A DNA stretch of 64,000 bases from Nomascus leucogenys. Lineage: Eukaryota > Chordata > Mammalia > Primates > Hylobatidae. The stretch spans positions 17,253,339-17,317,338 of the forward strand of contig NC_044398.1 in NCBI RefSeq assembly GCF_006542625.1, in the 5' to 3' direction. The translations under genes were made by a program, and so were the position numbers. The notes beneath the pieces were generated by a model. The model worked only from the letters and a program-made list of their open reading frames with translations. It ran no database searches and was not told where the DNA came from. Shown here piece after piece: positions 12,335-22,037 of the stretch (positions within the stretch are counted from its first letter, which is position 1; every line of letters starts with the position of its first letter).

Positions 12335-12420
12335 ACTTTAGGGGCTGAGGCAGGGGGGTCTTTTGAGCCTAAAAGCTAGAAGGTAGCCTGGGCAACACAG
12401 CAAAACCCTGTCACTAAAAT
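12335..12420 (+). mobile_element. Alu left-monomer/FLAM-like fragment
   Basis: 'ggggctgaggcaggggggtc', then 'gcctgggcaacacagcaaaa' and 'ccctgtcactaaaat' match a diverged 7SL-derived monomer inserted near the 3' end of L1-A. Confidence 0.7.
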
Positions 12421-12484
12421 ATGTATGTATAATGCATTACATATATTAAACCTCAATAAATCTATTTTTAAAGCCTTGGTAATT

Positions 12485-13560
12485 AAAATACTGATGCTGT
12501 AAGATGAATAGGAAGAATTAAAAATCCAAAAATGAATTCAAATACATAAACGAATGTATTCTGTGAAAAAAGTGACATCTCAAACAAGTTAGGAGACTTG
12601 CTAGCCAAGACTTGCTGTTGGAAAAACTGGATAAACATCCAGAAAAAAATTAAATAAGATTGAATCCATCTCACATTATATCATTATATTCCAGATGCAT
12701 ATATTCTAAATAGAACAAAGATTTGCTTGTAGAAAGTGCAACCATGTGACAATTCCTTTTTAACGTTGGGCCTGGGAGCTAACTATGACTGAGTCAATAA
12801 AAGAAAAAAATGTATAAATCTGACAACAATTAAAATCTTCTCCATGGCAAAAATACACCACAAGCAAATTCAAAAGACAATAATCTGGAAAAAGAGTAAT
12901 TGCAAGTCATATTACAAAGAGTTAATCTACTCAATATTTGAAAAGCTCCTAAAAATCAGTAAGCAAAAGAAGTCCAATAACTCAAAAGAAAATGGGTAAA
13001 GAATGTGAACAGATATGCACATGTGCAGATAAAGATGTTTAACCTTTCTAATAAAAAATGCAAATTAAAATAACACTAGATAATATCTTTTGCCTATCAG
13101 CTTAGAAAAACAACCAAAGTTAAAGACACTGTTAGTTAGGCTTCAGCATGCAGGTATTCTCATACACCATGAGAATGTAAATCAGTACCACCATTTTGGA
13201 GGACACTTTGGCAATATCTGTACAAATCACAAATGCATATGCCCTTTAAACCCAAAGTTTCACTTCTGAGAATTTATCCTACAAATAACACTTGCATGCC
13301 TATGAAGTTGTATATATGCATGTGTAGGTGTGTCTACATATATATGTGTATGTATATATGTATATATGTATGTATGTGTGTGTATATATAGTTATTACTT
13401 ACAGTATTCTGTGTAATGGCAAAAGATTGAAAATCATTAAAATGTCCGTCAATAAAGGACTGGTCAAACAAATTTTGGTACATCTATGTAATTGAATACT
13501 ATAAAGCTGTTACAAAAAATAAGGCAGATCTCTATATACTGATGTGAAAAGATCTCCACT
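12485..13560 (+). mobile_element. L1-E: old L1M ORF2 fragment (5' part of a split element)
   Basis: Diverged ORF2 C-terminal sequence is recognisable: 'gttggaaaaactggataaac' near 12617, 'atgggtaaagaatgtgaaca' near 12992 and 'ttggtacatctatgtaattg' near 13476. A (TATG/TG)n tract at about 13310-13395 interrupts it. The element stops at 'gatctccac' and resumes at 21541 with 'agatctccagttg', so L1-F split it. No open frame of note. Confidence 0.7.
13310..13395 (+). repeat. (TATG/TATA/TG)n simple repeat
   Basis: Alternating TATG, TATA and TGTG units, imperfect. Lies within L1-E. Confidence 0.9.
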
Positions 13561-13569
13561 TTTTTTTTT

Positions 13570-14190
13570 CAGGTTTCATCATTTTATTTTTTCACAAAAC
13601 TTGTGTATGTGACTCACATCAATTCATTTTGATATATAATTTGTTTCTGATATTTTATTTGAAGTGATTATCTATACTCTGCTTTTACCATGTATTTTAT
13701 TTCCAGGTAAATTTGAAAAATCTAAACTATTTTTCTAAATTTGATCATGGTTTATTTGAGTTTACAAGTACTTGCAAGCATGTGTTTGCATGCGGATAAT
13801 AACAAATAGCTAAGAAATCTTCCAATAGTATAGTTTCATAATTTGGGGGTCCTGGTTATACATTTTATATCTCTAGGTTAGGAATGCACATTGTTAATTT
13901 CCCTTCATAGTTCCTTATAACTAAATTCTGTTTAGTACGATTTTCTACTTATCAAAGGCATAATAACTCACTATTTGGTATATTTGCTCTTTAATGTGAC
14001 ATATGACATACTTTCTGTGGATAAGGAGAACTGTGTATTTGTGTGTATATGTATATATAATGTTTTCAACTAATCACTATTTCAAAGAAAAAATAGATGA
14101 AAAGAAACTTGTTTTCATTACATAAAATATAATCCTATACATATTAAGAGGAACTTTTACAGCAAGAAATTGTTCCTTTTTTTCTTCCCA
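13570..14190 (-). other. 3'-transduced sequence carried by L1-F
   Basis: The segment is bounded by the L1-F 3' end and its degenerate A-tail (14190-14213) on one side and a second poly(A) (plus-strand poly(T)) next to the target duplication on the other. On the minus strand an AATAAA lies at 13583-13588, about 13 nt before the poly(A) site. I recognise no repeat within it. It should match single-copy DNA downstream of the L1-F source locus. Confidence 0.8.
13583..13588 (-). terminator. Poly(A) signal AATAAA of the transduced tail
   Basis: Plus-strand TTTATT, minus-strand AATAAA, correctly placed a short distance upstream of the L1-F poly(A) tract. It is inferred to have terminated the read-through transcript in the source locus. 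Confidence 0.7.
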
Positions 14191-14418
14191 TTTTTCTTTC
14201 TTTTAATTTTTTTTATTATACTTTAAGTTCTAGGGTACATGTGCACAATGTGCAGGTTTGTTACATACGTATAAATGTGCCATGTTGGTGTGCTGCACCC
14301 ATTAACTCGTCATTTATATTAGGTATATCTCCTAATGCTATCCCTTAACCCTCCCCCCACTCCACAACAGGCCCTGGTGTGTGATGTTCCCCTTCCTGTG
14401 TCCATGTGTTCTCATTGT

Positions 14419-15366
14419 TCAATTCCCACCTATGAGTAAGAACATGTGGTGTTTGGTTTTTTGTCCTTCTAATAGTTTGCTGAGAATGATGGTTTCCAGC
14501 TTCATCCATGTCCTACAAAGGACATGAACGCATCATTTTTTATAGCTGCATAGTATTCCATGGTGTATATGTGCCACATTTTCTTAATCCAGTCTACCAT
14601 TGTTGGACATTTGGCTTGGTTTCAAGTATTTGCTATTCTGAATAGTGCTGCAATAAACATACGTGTGCATGTGTCTTTATAGCAGCATGATTTATAATCC
14701 TTTGGGTATATACCCAGTAATGGGATGGCTGGGTCAAATGGTATTTCTAGTTCTAGATCCCTGAGGAATCGCCACACTGACTTCCACATTGGTTGAACTA
14801 GTTTACAGTCCCACCAACAGTATAAAAGTGTTCCTATTTCTCCACATCCTCTCCAGCACCTGTTGTTTCCTGACTTTTTAATGATGGTCATTCTAACTGG
14901 TGTGAGATGGTATCTCATTCTGGTTTTGATTTGCATTTCTCTGATGGCCAGTGATGATGAGCATTTTTGCATGTGTCTTTTGGCTGCATAAATGTCTTCT
15001 TTTGAGAAGTGTCTGTTCATATTCTTCACCCACTTGTTGATGAGGTTGTTTTTTTCTTGTAAATTTGTTAGGGTTCATTGTAGATTCTGGATATTAGCCC
15101 TTTGTCAGATGAGTAGATTGCAAAAATTTTCTCCCATTCTGTAGGCTGCCTGTTCACTCTGATGGTAGGTTCTTCGGCTGTGCAGATGCTCTTTAGTTTA
15201 ATTAGATCCCATTTGTCAATTTTGGCTTTTGTTGCCATTGCTTTTGATGTTTTAGTCATGAAGTCCTTGCCCATGCCTATGTCCTGAATGGTATTGCCTA
15301 GGTTTTCTTTTTGGGTTTTTATGGTTTTAGGTATAACATTTAAGTCTTTAATCCATCTTGAATTAT
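14419..15366 (-). pseudogene. L1-F ORF2 C-terminal fragment
   Basis: Minus-strand ORF2 from 'SRWIKDLN' (junction side) to the natural end. The largest open piece, 14622-15029, is 135 codons and holds the Cys-rich domain (CWRGCGEIGTLLYC) and the 'FDPAIPLLGIYPKDY' block. Another open piece, 15068-15415, runs across the inversion junction, so its first residues are not L1-encoded in this orientation. Only the C-terminal quarter of ORF2 is present in this orientation. Confidence 0.85.
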
Positions 15367-16004
15367 GAAATGAAGCGAGAAAAGTAGTTTGGAGAAAAAA
15401 AATAAAGGGAAACAAACAAAGCCTCCAAGAAATATGGGACTATATGAAAAGACCAAATCTACATCTGATTGGTGTACCTGAAAGTGACGGGAAGAATGTA
15501 ACCAAGTTGGAAAACATTCTGCAGGATATTATCCAGGAGAACGTCCCCAACCTAGCAAGGCAGGCCAACATTCAAATTCAGGAAATATAGAGAACGCCAC
15601 AAAGATACTCCTCGAGAAGAGCAACTCCAAGACACATAATTGTCAGATTCACCAAAGTTGAAGTGAAGGAAAAAATGGTAAGGGCAGCTGGAGAGAAAGG
15701 TCGGGTTACCCACAAAGGGAAGCCTATCAGACTAACAGCTGATCTCTTGGCAGAAACTCTACAAGAAAGAAGAGAGTGGGGGCCAATATTCAACATTCTT
15801 AAAGAAAAGAATTTTCAACGCAGAATTTCATATCCAGCCAAACTAGGCTTCATAAGTGAAGGAGGAATAAAATCCTTTACAGAAAAGCAAATGCTTAGAG
15901 ATTTTGTCACCACCAGGCCGGCCCTAAAAGAGCTCCTGAAGAAAGCACTAAACATGGAAAGGAACAACCGGTACCAGCCACTGCAAAATCATGCCAAATT
16001 GTAA
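15367..16004 (+). pseudogene. L1-F ORF1 C-terminal half in the inverted arm
   Basis: Sequence from 'atgaaatgaagcgag' through the RRM and C-terminal domains of ORF1p. 15663-16004 stays open for 113 codons (MKEKMVRAAGEKGRV to QPLQNHAKL, stop TAA), including the basic 'TRPALKELL' helix region. It opens abruptly at the inversion junction, so no N-terminal coiled coil exists here. Confidence 0.85.
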
Positions 16005-16063
16005 ACACCATCAAGGCTAGGAAGAAACTGCATTAACGAGCAAAATAACCAGCTAACATTACA

Positions 16064-16100
16064 ATGACAGAATCAAATTCACACATAGCAATATTAACCT
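16064..16100 (+). pseudogene. L1-F ORF2 start, interrupted by L1-G
   Basis: 'atgacagaatcaaattcaca' is the ORF2 initiation region. After about 12 codons L1-G begins. The continuation is at 21041-21540. Confidence 0.85.
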
Positions 16101-16327
16101 TTTTTTATTTTATTTTATTATTATTATACTTTAAGTTTTAGGGTACATGTGCACAATGTGCAGGTTTGTTACATACATATACATGTGCCATGTTGGTGTG
16201 CTGCACCCATTAACTCATCATTTAGCATTAGGTATATATCCTAATGCTGTCCCTCCCCCCTCCCCCAACCCCACAACAGTCCCCAGAGTGTGATGTTCCA
16301 CTTCCTGTGTCCATGTGTTCTCATTGT

Positions 16328-18926
16328 TCAATTCCCACCTATGAGTGAGAACATGCGCTGTTTGGTTTTTTGTCCTTGCGATAGTTTACTGAGAATTATG
16401 GTTTCCAGTTTCATCCATGTCCCTACAAAGGACATGAACTCATCATTTTTTATGGCATTGAATCTATAAATTACCTTGGACAGTATGGCCATTTTCACAA
16501 TATTGATTCTTCCAACCCATGAGCATGGAATGTTCTTCCATTTGTTTGTATCCTCTTTTATTTCATTGAGCAGTGGTTTGTAGTTCTCCTTGAAGAGGTC
16601 CTTCACATCCCTTGTAAGTTGCATTCCTAGGTATTTTATTCTCTTTGAAGCAACTGTCAATGAGAGTTCACTCATGATTTGGCTCTCCGTTTGTTATCGG
16701 TGTATAAAAATGCTTGTGATTTTTGTACATTGATTTTGTATCCTGAGACTTTGCGGAAGTTGCAAAGGAACTTGGCAGATTTTGGGCTGAGACAATGGGG
16801 TTTTCTAGATATACAATCACGTCATCTGCAAACAGGGACAATTTGACTCCCTCTTTTCCTAATTGAATACCCTTTATTTCCTTCTCCTGCCTGATTGCCC
16901 TGGCCAGAACTTCCAACACTATGTTGAATAGGAGTGGTGAGAGAGGGCATCCCTGTCTTATGCCAGTTTTTAAAGGGAATGCTTCCAGTTTTTGCCCATT
17001 CAGTATGATATTGGCTGTGGGTTTGTCATAGATAGCTCTTATTATTTTGAGATACGTCCCATCCATATCTAATTAATTGAGAATTTTTAGCACGAAAGGT
17101 TGTTGAATTTTTTCAAAGGCCTTTTCTGCATCTATTGAGATAATCATGTGGATTTTGTCTTTGGTTCTGTTTATATGCTGGATTACATTTATTGATTTGC
17201 ATATGTTGAACCAGCCTTGCATCCCAGGGATGAAGCCCACTTGATCGTGGTGGATAAGCTTTTTGACATGCTGCTGGATTTGGTTTGCCAGTATTTTATT
17301 GAGGATTTTTGCATCAGTGTTCATCAAGGATATCGGTCTAAAATTCTCTTTTTTGGCTGTGTCTCTTCCTGGCTTTGGTATCAGGATGATGCTGGCCTCA
17401 TAAAATGAATTAGGGAGGGTTCCTTCTTTTTCTCTTGATTGGAATAGTTTCAGAAGGAATGGTACCAGTTCCTCCTTGTACCTCTGTTAGAATTCAGCTG
17501 TGAATCCATCTGGTCCTGGACTCTTTTTGGTTGGTAAGCTATTGATTACTGCCATAATTTCAGAGCCTGTTATTGGTCTATTCAGAGATTCAACTTCTTC
17601 CTGGTTTAGTCTTGGGAGGGTGTATGTGTCAAGGAATTTATCCATTTCTTCCAGATTTTCTAGTTTATTTGTGTAGAGATATTTGTAGTATTCTCTGATG
17701 GTAGTTTGTATTTCTGTGGGATCAGTGGTGATATCCCCTTTACCATTTTTTATTGCATCTATTTGATTCTTCTCTCTTTTCTTCTTTATTAGTCTTGCTA
17801 GCGGTCTATCAGTTTTGTTGATCCTTTCAAAAAACCAGCTCCTGGATTCATTAATTTTTTGAAGGGTTTTTTGAGTCTCTATTTCCTTCAGTTCTGCTCT
17901 GATTTTAGTTATTTCTTGCCTTCTGCTAGCTTTTGAATGTTTGTTCTTGCTTTTCTAGTTCTTTTAATTGTGATGTTAGGGTGTCAGTTTTGGATCTTTC
18001 CTCCTTTCTCTTGTGGGCATTTAGTGCTATAAATTTCCCACTGCACACTGCTTTGAATGTGTCCCAGAGATTCTGGTATGTTGTGTCTTTGTTCTCATTG
18101 GTTTCAAAGAACATCTTTATTTCTGCTTTCATTTCGTTATGTACCCAGTAGTCATTCAGGAGCAGGTTGTTCAGTTTCCATGTAGTTGAGCAGTTTTGAG
18201 TGAGTTTCTTAATCCTGAGTTCTAGTTTGATTGCACTGTGGTCTGAGAGACAGTTTGTTATAATTTGTGTTCTTTTACATTTGCTGAAGAGTGCTTTACT
18301 TCCAACTATGTGGTCAATTTTGGAATAGGTGTGGTGTGGTGCTGAAAAAAACGTACATTCTGTTGATTTGGGATGGAGAGTTCTGGAGATGTCTATTAGG
18401 TCCACTTGGTGCAGAGCTGAGTTCAATTCCTGGATATCCTTGTTAACTTTCTGTCTCCTTGATCTGTCTAATGTTGACAGTGGGGTGTTAAAGTCTCCCA
18501 TTATTATCATGTGGGAGTCTAAGTCCCTTTGTAGGTCACTCAGGACTTGCCTTATGAATCTGGGTGCTCCTGTATTGGGTGCGTATATATTTAGGACAGT
18601 TAGCTCTTCTTGTTGAATTGATCCCTTTACCATTATGTAATGGCCTTCTTTGTCTCTTTTGATCTTTGTTGGTTTAAAGTCTGTTTTATCAGAGACTAGG
18701 ATTGCAACCCCTGCCTCTTTTGTTTTCCATTTGCTTGGTAGATCTTCCTCCATCCCTTTATTTTGAGCCTATGTGTGTCTCTGCACGTGAGATGGGTTTC
18801 CTGAATACAGCACACTGATGGATCTTGACTCTTTATCCAATTTGCCAGTCTGTGTCTTTCAATTGGAGCATTTAGTCCATTTACATTTAAAGGTAATATT
18901 GTTGTGTGTGAATTTGATCCTGTCAT
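16328..18926 (-). pseudogene. L1-G ORF2 pseudogene with in-frame internal deletion
   Basis: The ORF2 start is at 18926 (MTGSNSHTTIL). Endonuclease residues QETHLT are intact, but the frame shifts near 18700. 17926-18753 then stays open for 275 codons and covers the rest of the endonuclease, including GDFNTPLS and SDHSAIKLE. RT pieces lie at 17073-17327 and 16668-17066; the catalytic F-A-D-D is intact at 16821-16832. In 16328-16675 the sequence passes from RFNAI directly to KNDEFMSFVG in the same frame. This skips the end of the RT and nearly all of the C-terminal domain, Cys motif included. No functional enzyme can result. Confidence 0.88.
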
Positions 18927-18989
18927 TATGATGTTAGCTGGTTATTTTGCTCGATAGTTGATGCAGTTTCTTCCTAGCCTCGATGGTCT

Positions 18990-20004
18990 TTACAATTTCG
19001 CATGATTTTGCAGTGGCTGGTACCGGTTGTTCCTTTCCATGTTTAGTGCTTCCTTCAGGAGCTCTTTTAGGGCAGGCCTGGTGGTGACAAAATCTCTCAG
19101 CATTTGCTTGTCTGTAAAGGATATTATTTCCCCTTCACTTATGAAGCTTAGTTTGGCTGGATATGAAATTCTGGGTTGAAAATTCTTTTCTTTAAGAATG
19201 TTGAATATCGGCCCCCACTCTCTTCTGGCTTGTAGAGTTTCTGCCGAGAGATCAGCTGTTAGTCTGATGGGCTTCCCTTTGAGGGTAACCCACCTTTCTC
19301 TCTGGCTGCCCTTAACATTTTTCCTTCATTTCAACTTTGGTGAATCTGACAATTATGTGTCTTGGAGTTGCTCTTCTCGAGGAGTATCTTTGTGGCGTTC
19401 TCTGTATTTCCTGAATCTGAATGTTGGCCTGCCTTGCTAGATTGGGGAAGTTCTCCTGGATAATATCCTGCAGAGTGTTTTCCAACTTGGTTCCATTCTC
19501 CCCGTCACTTTCAGGTACACCAATCAGACGTAGGTTTGGTCTTTTCACATAGTCCCATATTTCTTGGATGCTTTGTTCATTTCTTTTTATTCTTTTTTCT
19601 CTAAACTTCCCTTCTCGCTTCATTTCATTCATTTCATCTTCCATCACTGATTTCCTTTCTTCCAGTTGATCACATCGGTTCCTGAGGCTTCTGCATTCTT
19701 CACGTAGTTCTCAAGCCTTGGCTTTCAGCTCTATCAGTTCCTTTAAGCACTTCTCTTTATTGGTTATTCTAGTTATACATTCGTCTAAATTTTTTTCAAA
19801 GTTTTTAACTTCTTTGCCTTTGGTTTGAATTTCCTCCTGTAGCTTGGAGTAGTTTGATCGTCTGAAGACTTCTTCTCTCAACTCGTCAAAGTCATTCTCC
19901 GTACAGCTTTGTTCCGTTGCTGGTGAGGAACTGTGTTCCTTTGGAGGAGGAGAGGCACTCTGATTTTTAGAATTTCCAGTTTTTCTGCTCTCTTTTTTCC
20001 CCAC
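18990..20004 (-). pseudogene. L1-G ORF1 pseudogene
   Basis: Start codon at 20004 (MGKKESRKTGNSKNQ). The first 97 codons are open through the basic N-terminus and the start of the coiled coil, and then stop at 19711. 19312-19647 is open for 111 codons in the coiled coil/RRM region. The natural stop is near 18990. The total length of about 1015 nt is close to the usual 338-codon ORF1, so the damage is limited to a few stops and frameshifts. Confidence 0.85.
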
Positions 20005-21037
20005 CTTTGTGGTTTTATCTACTTTTGGTCTTTGATGATGGTGATGTACAGATGGGCTTTTGGTGTGGATGTCCTTTCTCTTTGTTAGTTTTCCTTCTAC
20101 CAGACAGTACCCTCAGCTGCAGGTCTGTTGGAGTTTGCTAGAGGTCCACTCCAGACCCTGTTTGCCTGGGTGTCAGCAGCAGTGGCTGCAGAGCAGCGGA
20201 TTTTCGTGAACCACGAATGCTGCTGCCTGATCGTTCCTCCGGAAGTTTTGTCTCAGAGGAATACCTGGCCGTGTGAGGTGTCAAGTCTGCCCCTACTTGG
20301 GGGTGCCTCCCAGTTAGGCTGCTCAGGGGTCAAGGGTCAGGGACCCACTTGAGGAGGCAGTCTGCCCATTCTCAGATCTCTAGCTGCATGCTGGGAGAAC
20401 CACTACTCTCTTCAAAGCTGTCAGACAGGGACATCTAAGTCTACAGAGGTTACTGCTGAATTTTTGTTTGTCTGTGCCCTGCCCCCAGAGGTGGAGCCTA
20501 CAGAGGCAGGCAGGCCTCTCTGAGCTGTGGTGGGCTCCATCCAGTTCGAGCTTCCCAGCTGCTTTGTTTACCTAAGCAAGCCTGGGCAATGGCGGGCACC
20601 CCTCCCCCAGCCTCACTGCCGCCTTGCAGTTTGATCTCAGACTGCTGTGTTAGCAATCAGCAAGACTCCGTGGGTGTAGGACCCTCCAAGCCAGGTGTGG
20701 GATACAATCTCCTTGTGTGCCGTTGTTTAAGCCTGTCAGAAAAGCGCAGTATTAGGGTGGGAGTGACCCGATTTTCCAGGTGCTGTCTGTCACCCGTTTC
20801 TTTGACTAGGAAAGGGAACTCCCTGACCCCTTGCGCTTCCCGGGTAAGGCAATGCCTCACCCTGCTTCGGCTCGCACATGGTGTGCTACACCCACTGACC
20901 TGCGCCCACTGTCTGGCACTCCCTAGTGAGATGAACCTGGTACCTCAGACGGAAATGCAGAAATCACCTGTCTTCTGCGTCACTCACGCTGGGAGCTGTA
21001 GACTGGAGCTGTTCCTATTCGGCCATCTTGGCTCACT
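20005..21037 (-). promoter_or_regulatory. L1-G 5' UTR with sense and antisense promoter
   Basis: The complete L1PA 5' UTR, GC- and CpG-richer than its surroundings. Known L1 biology places an internal sense promoter at the minus-strand start and an antisense promoter that reads out on the plus strand. Length suggests that the extra segment of about 129 bp, present in L1PA4-type UTRs and targeted by ZNF93 in the literature, is retained; I infer this from length only. Confidence 0.75.
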
Positions 21038-21050
21038 CCAACACTATTAA
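20589..21050 (+). CDS. L1 ORF0 (antisense), open through the element's 5' edge
   Basis: An open frame of 153 codons on the strand opposite to L1-G. Its ATG is 448 nt from the element's 5' end, the position reported for primate ORF0. The N-terminus MAGTPPPASLPPCSLISDCC fits the ORF0 family, which is driven by the L1 antisense promoter and localises near PML bodies according to published work. Canonical ORF0 is about 71 residues; here the frame runs on without a stop through the YY1 region and ends three codons into L1-F sequence (LQHY at the end). Expression is unproven, and older L1PA copies often keep this frame by chance. Confidence 0.5.
   Translation: MAGTPPPASLPPCSLISDCCVSNQQDSVGVGPSKPGVGYNLLVCRCLSLSEKRSIRVGVTRFSRCCLSPVSLTRKGNSLTPCASRVRQCLTLLRLAHGVLHPLTCAHCLALPSEMNLVPQTEMQKSPVFCVTHAGSCRLELFLFGHLGSLQHY
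21021..21029 (-). promoter_or_regulatory. YY1-type site at the L1-G 5' edge
   Basis: Minus-strand AAGATGGCC, within the first 20 nt of the element, matches the YY1 site that sets accurate L1 transcription start. Confidence 0.75.
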
Positions 21051-21540
21051 CCTTCAGTGTAAATGGGCTAAATGCTCCAGTTAAAGGACACAGACTGGCA
21101 AATTGGATAAAGAGTGAAGACCCATCAGTGTGCTGTATTCAGGAAACCCATCTCACATGCAGAGACATACATAGGCTCAAAATAAAGTGATGGAGGAAGA
21201 TCTACCAAGCAAATGGAAAACAAAAAAAAAAGGCAGGGGTTGCAATCCTAGTCTCTGATAAAACAGACTTTAAACCAACAAAGATCAAAAGAGACAAATA
21301 AGGCCATTACATAATGGTAAAGGGATCAATTCAGCAAGAAGAGCTAACTATCCTAAATATATATGTACCCAATGCAGGAGCACCCAGATTCATAAAGCAA
21401 GTCCTTAGAGACCTACAAAGAGACTTAGACTCCCACACGATAATAATGGGAGACTTTAACACCCCACTGTCAACATTAGACAGATCAACGAGACAGAAAG
21501 TTAACAAGGATATCCAGGAATTGAACTCAGCTCTGCACCA
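21041..21540 (+). pseudogene. L1-F ORF2 endonuclease fragment (continuation)
   Basis: After the L1-G target duplication the ORF2 endonuclease domain resumes ('gtaaatgggctaaatgctcc'). It retains the 'caggaaacccatctcaca' stretch that encodes the catalytic QETHLT glutamate region. It ends at codons for NSALHQ, where L1-E host sequence starts. An open frame at 21314-21583 runs from this domain into host DNA, so its last residues are not L1. Confidence 0.85.
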
Positions 21541-21830
21541 AGATCTCCAGTTGTTAAGTGAAAAAGATCTCCTACAATGTTAAGTGAAAAAAAGCAAGCT
21601 ACAGAGGAGTTGTATAGTTGTTACTTTTCTGTAAAATGATGGGCTAATAAGAATCTATGTTTATGTTTTCTTATGTATATAAAGAGTCTCTTGAAAGATA
21701 CATAAGAAACACATAATTTTGGTTACCCTGATGGATGGGTGGGGTTGTATAGATGAGGGCAGAGTAGTCAAGGGAAACTTCACTGTATATTTCGTATATA
21801 ATTTTTCTGATCTTTTTATATATCTGTCTC
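21541..21830 (+). mobile_element. L1-E: old L1M 3' part after L1-F
   Basis: 'tgttaagtgaaaaaaagcaa', then 'ggttaccctgatggatgggt', continue the L1M 3' UTR interrupted at 13560. The motif gatctcc occurs twice here, at 21542 and 21566, so the right-hand target duplication is itself locally repeated. Confidence 0.65.
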
Positions 21831-21834
21831 TCCC

Positions 21835-21955
21835 CAGAAAACTATACACTATGCCCCATGGGGTCAGGCACTTAGTTGTAATGTTTAATGTAATGTTTGT
21901 GTTTATCTCTAGTGCCTCAAATGGTTCCTAGCAAATGGCAGAACTTTTGTAAAAC
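21835..21955 (+). repeat. Possible L2 3' end
   Basis: The text around 'gtcaggcacttagttg' and 'ctctagtgcctcaaat' resembles a diverged L2 3' end. Weak. Confidence 0.3.
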
Positions 21956-22037
21956 TTATTTTTTTGATAGAAGTGCACATTTTAAAAAATTTGAGACCAC
22001 TGTAGTAAATTATGTCTAGATTTCCTTACAGCTCTAG

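Larger units (their letters stand above)
350..12470 (+). mobile_element. L1-A: old L1M (L1MB/L1MC-type) element, split into pieces
   Basis: Sense-strand L1 ORF2 sequence lies at 350-629 (the 'gaaaacccaagagaatcaac' region), continues at 827-1594 up to 'ttctcaaaagacac', and resumes at 11376-12470 with 'agactgggagaaaatatt'. It then runs through the ORF2 end and a 3' UTR of L1MB/L1MC type ('ctatggtgatggtttc', then 'attaaacctcaataaa'). The two breaks are filled by younger elements: an L1PA 3' end at 630-826 and the full-length L1-C at 1595-11375. An Alu-like monomer sits in the 3' UTR at 12335-12420. Many stops and indels show a long-dead copy. The family call rests on remembered 3' UTR consensus and could be off by a few subfamilies. 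Confidence 0.75.
16101..21037 (-). mobile_element. L1-G: L1PA with complete 5' end, internally deleted
   Basis: The 3' end is at 16101 (poly(T), 'ttatactttaagttttaggg') and the 5' end at 21037 (plus strand '..cggccatcttggctc', the L1PA first nucleotides). It is 4.94 kb long because about 1.2 kb of ORF2 is missing at 16455. Target duplication: gcaatattaacctt at 16088-16101 and acactattaacctt at 21041-21054. The host is the start of ORF2 in the inverted arm of L1-F. Its 5' UTR of 1033 bp is about 120 bp longer than the roughly 910 bp I recall for L1HS, which fits L1PA4-6. Confidence 0.92.
13561..21540 (-). mobile_element. L1-F: L1PA with 5' inversion and 3' transduction
   Basis: The 3' end faces left. 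Poly(T) at 13561-13569 is followed by about 620 bp of non-L1 sequence (13570-14190) and then a minus-strand L1PA 3' UTR and ORF2 C-terminus (14207-15366). At about 15366 the orientation flips. 15367-16100 and 21041-21540 read on the plus strand as ORF1 C-terminal half, inter-ORF and the start of ORF2. This is the twin-priming layout. The whole unit is flanked by AAGATCTCCA-type duplications (13549-13558 and about 21540-21549), with a further copy at 21565. L1-G interrupts the inverted arm at 16101-21037. The subfamily is probably L1PA4-7. Confidence 0.88.
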
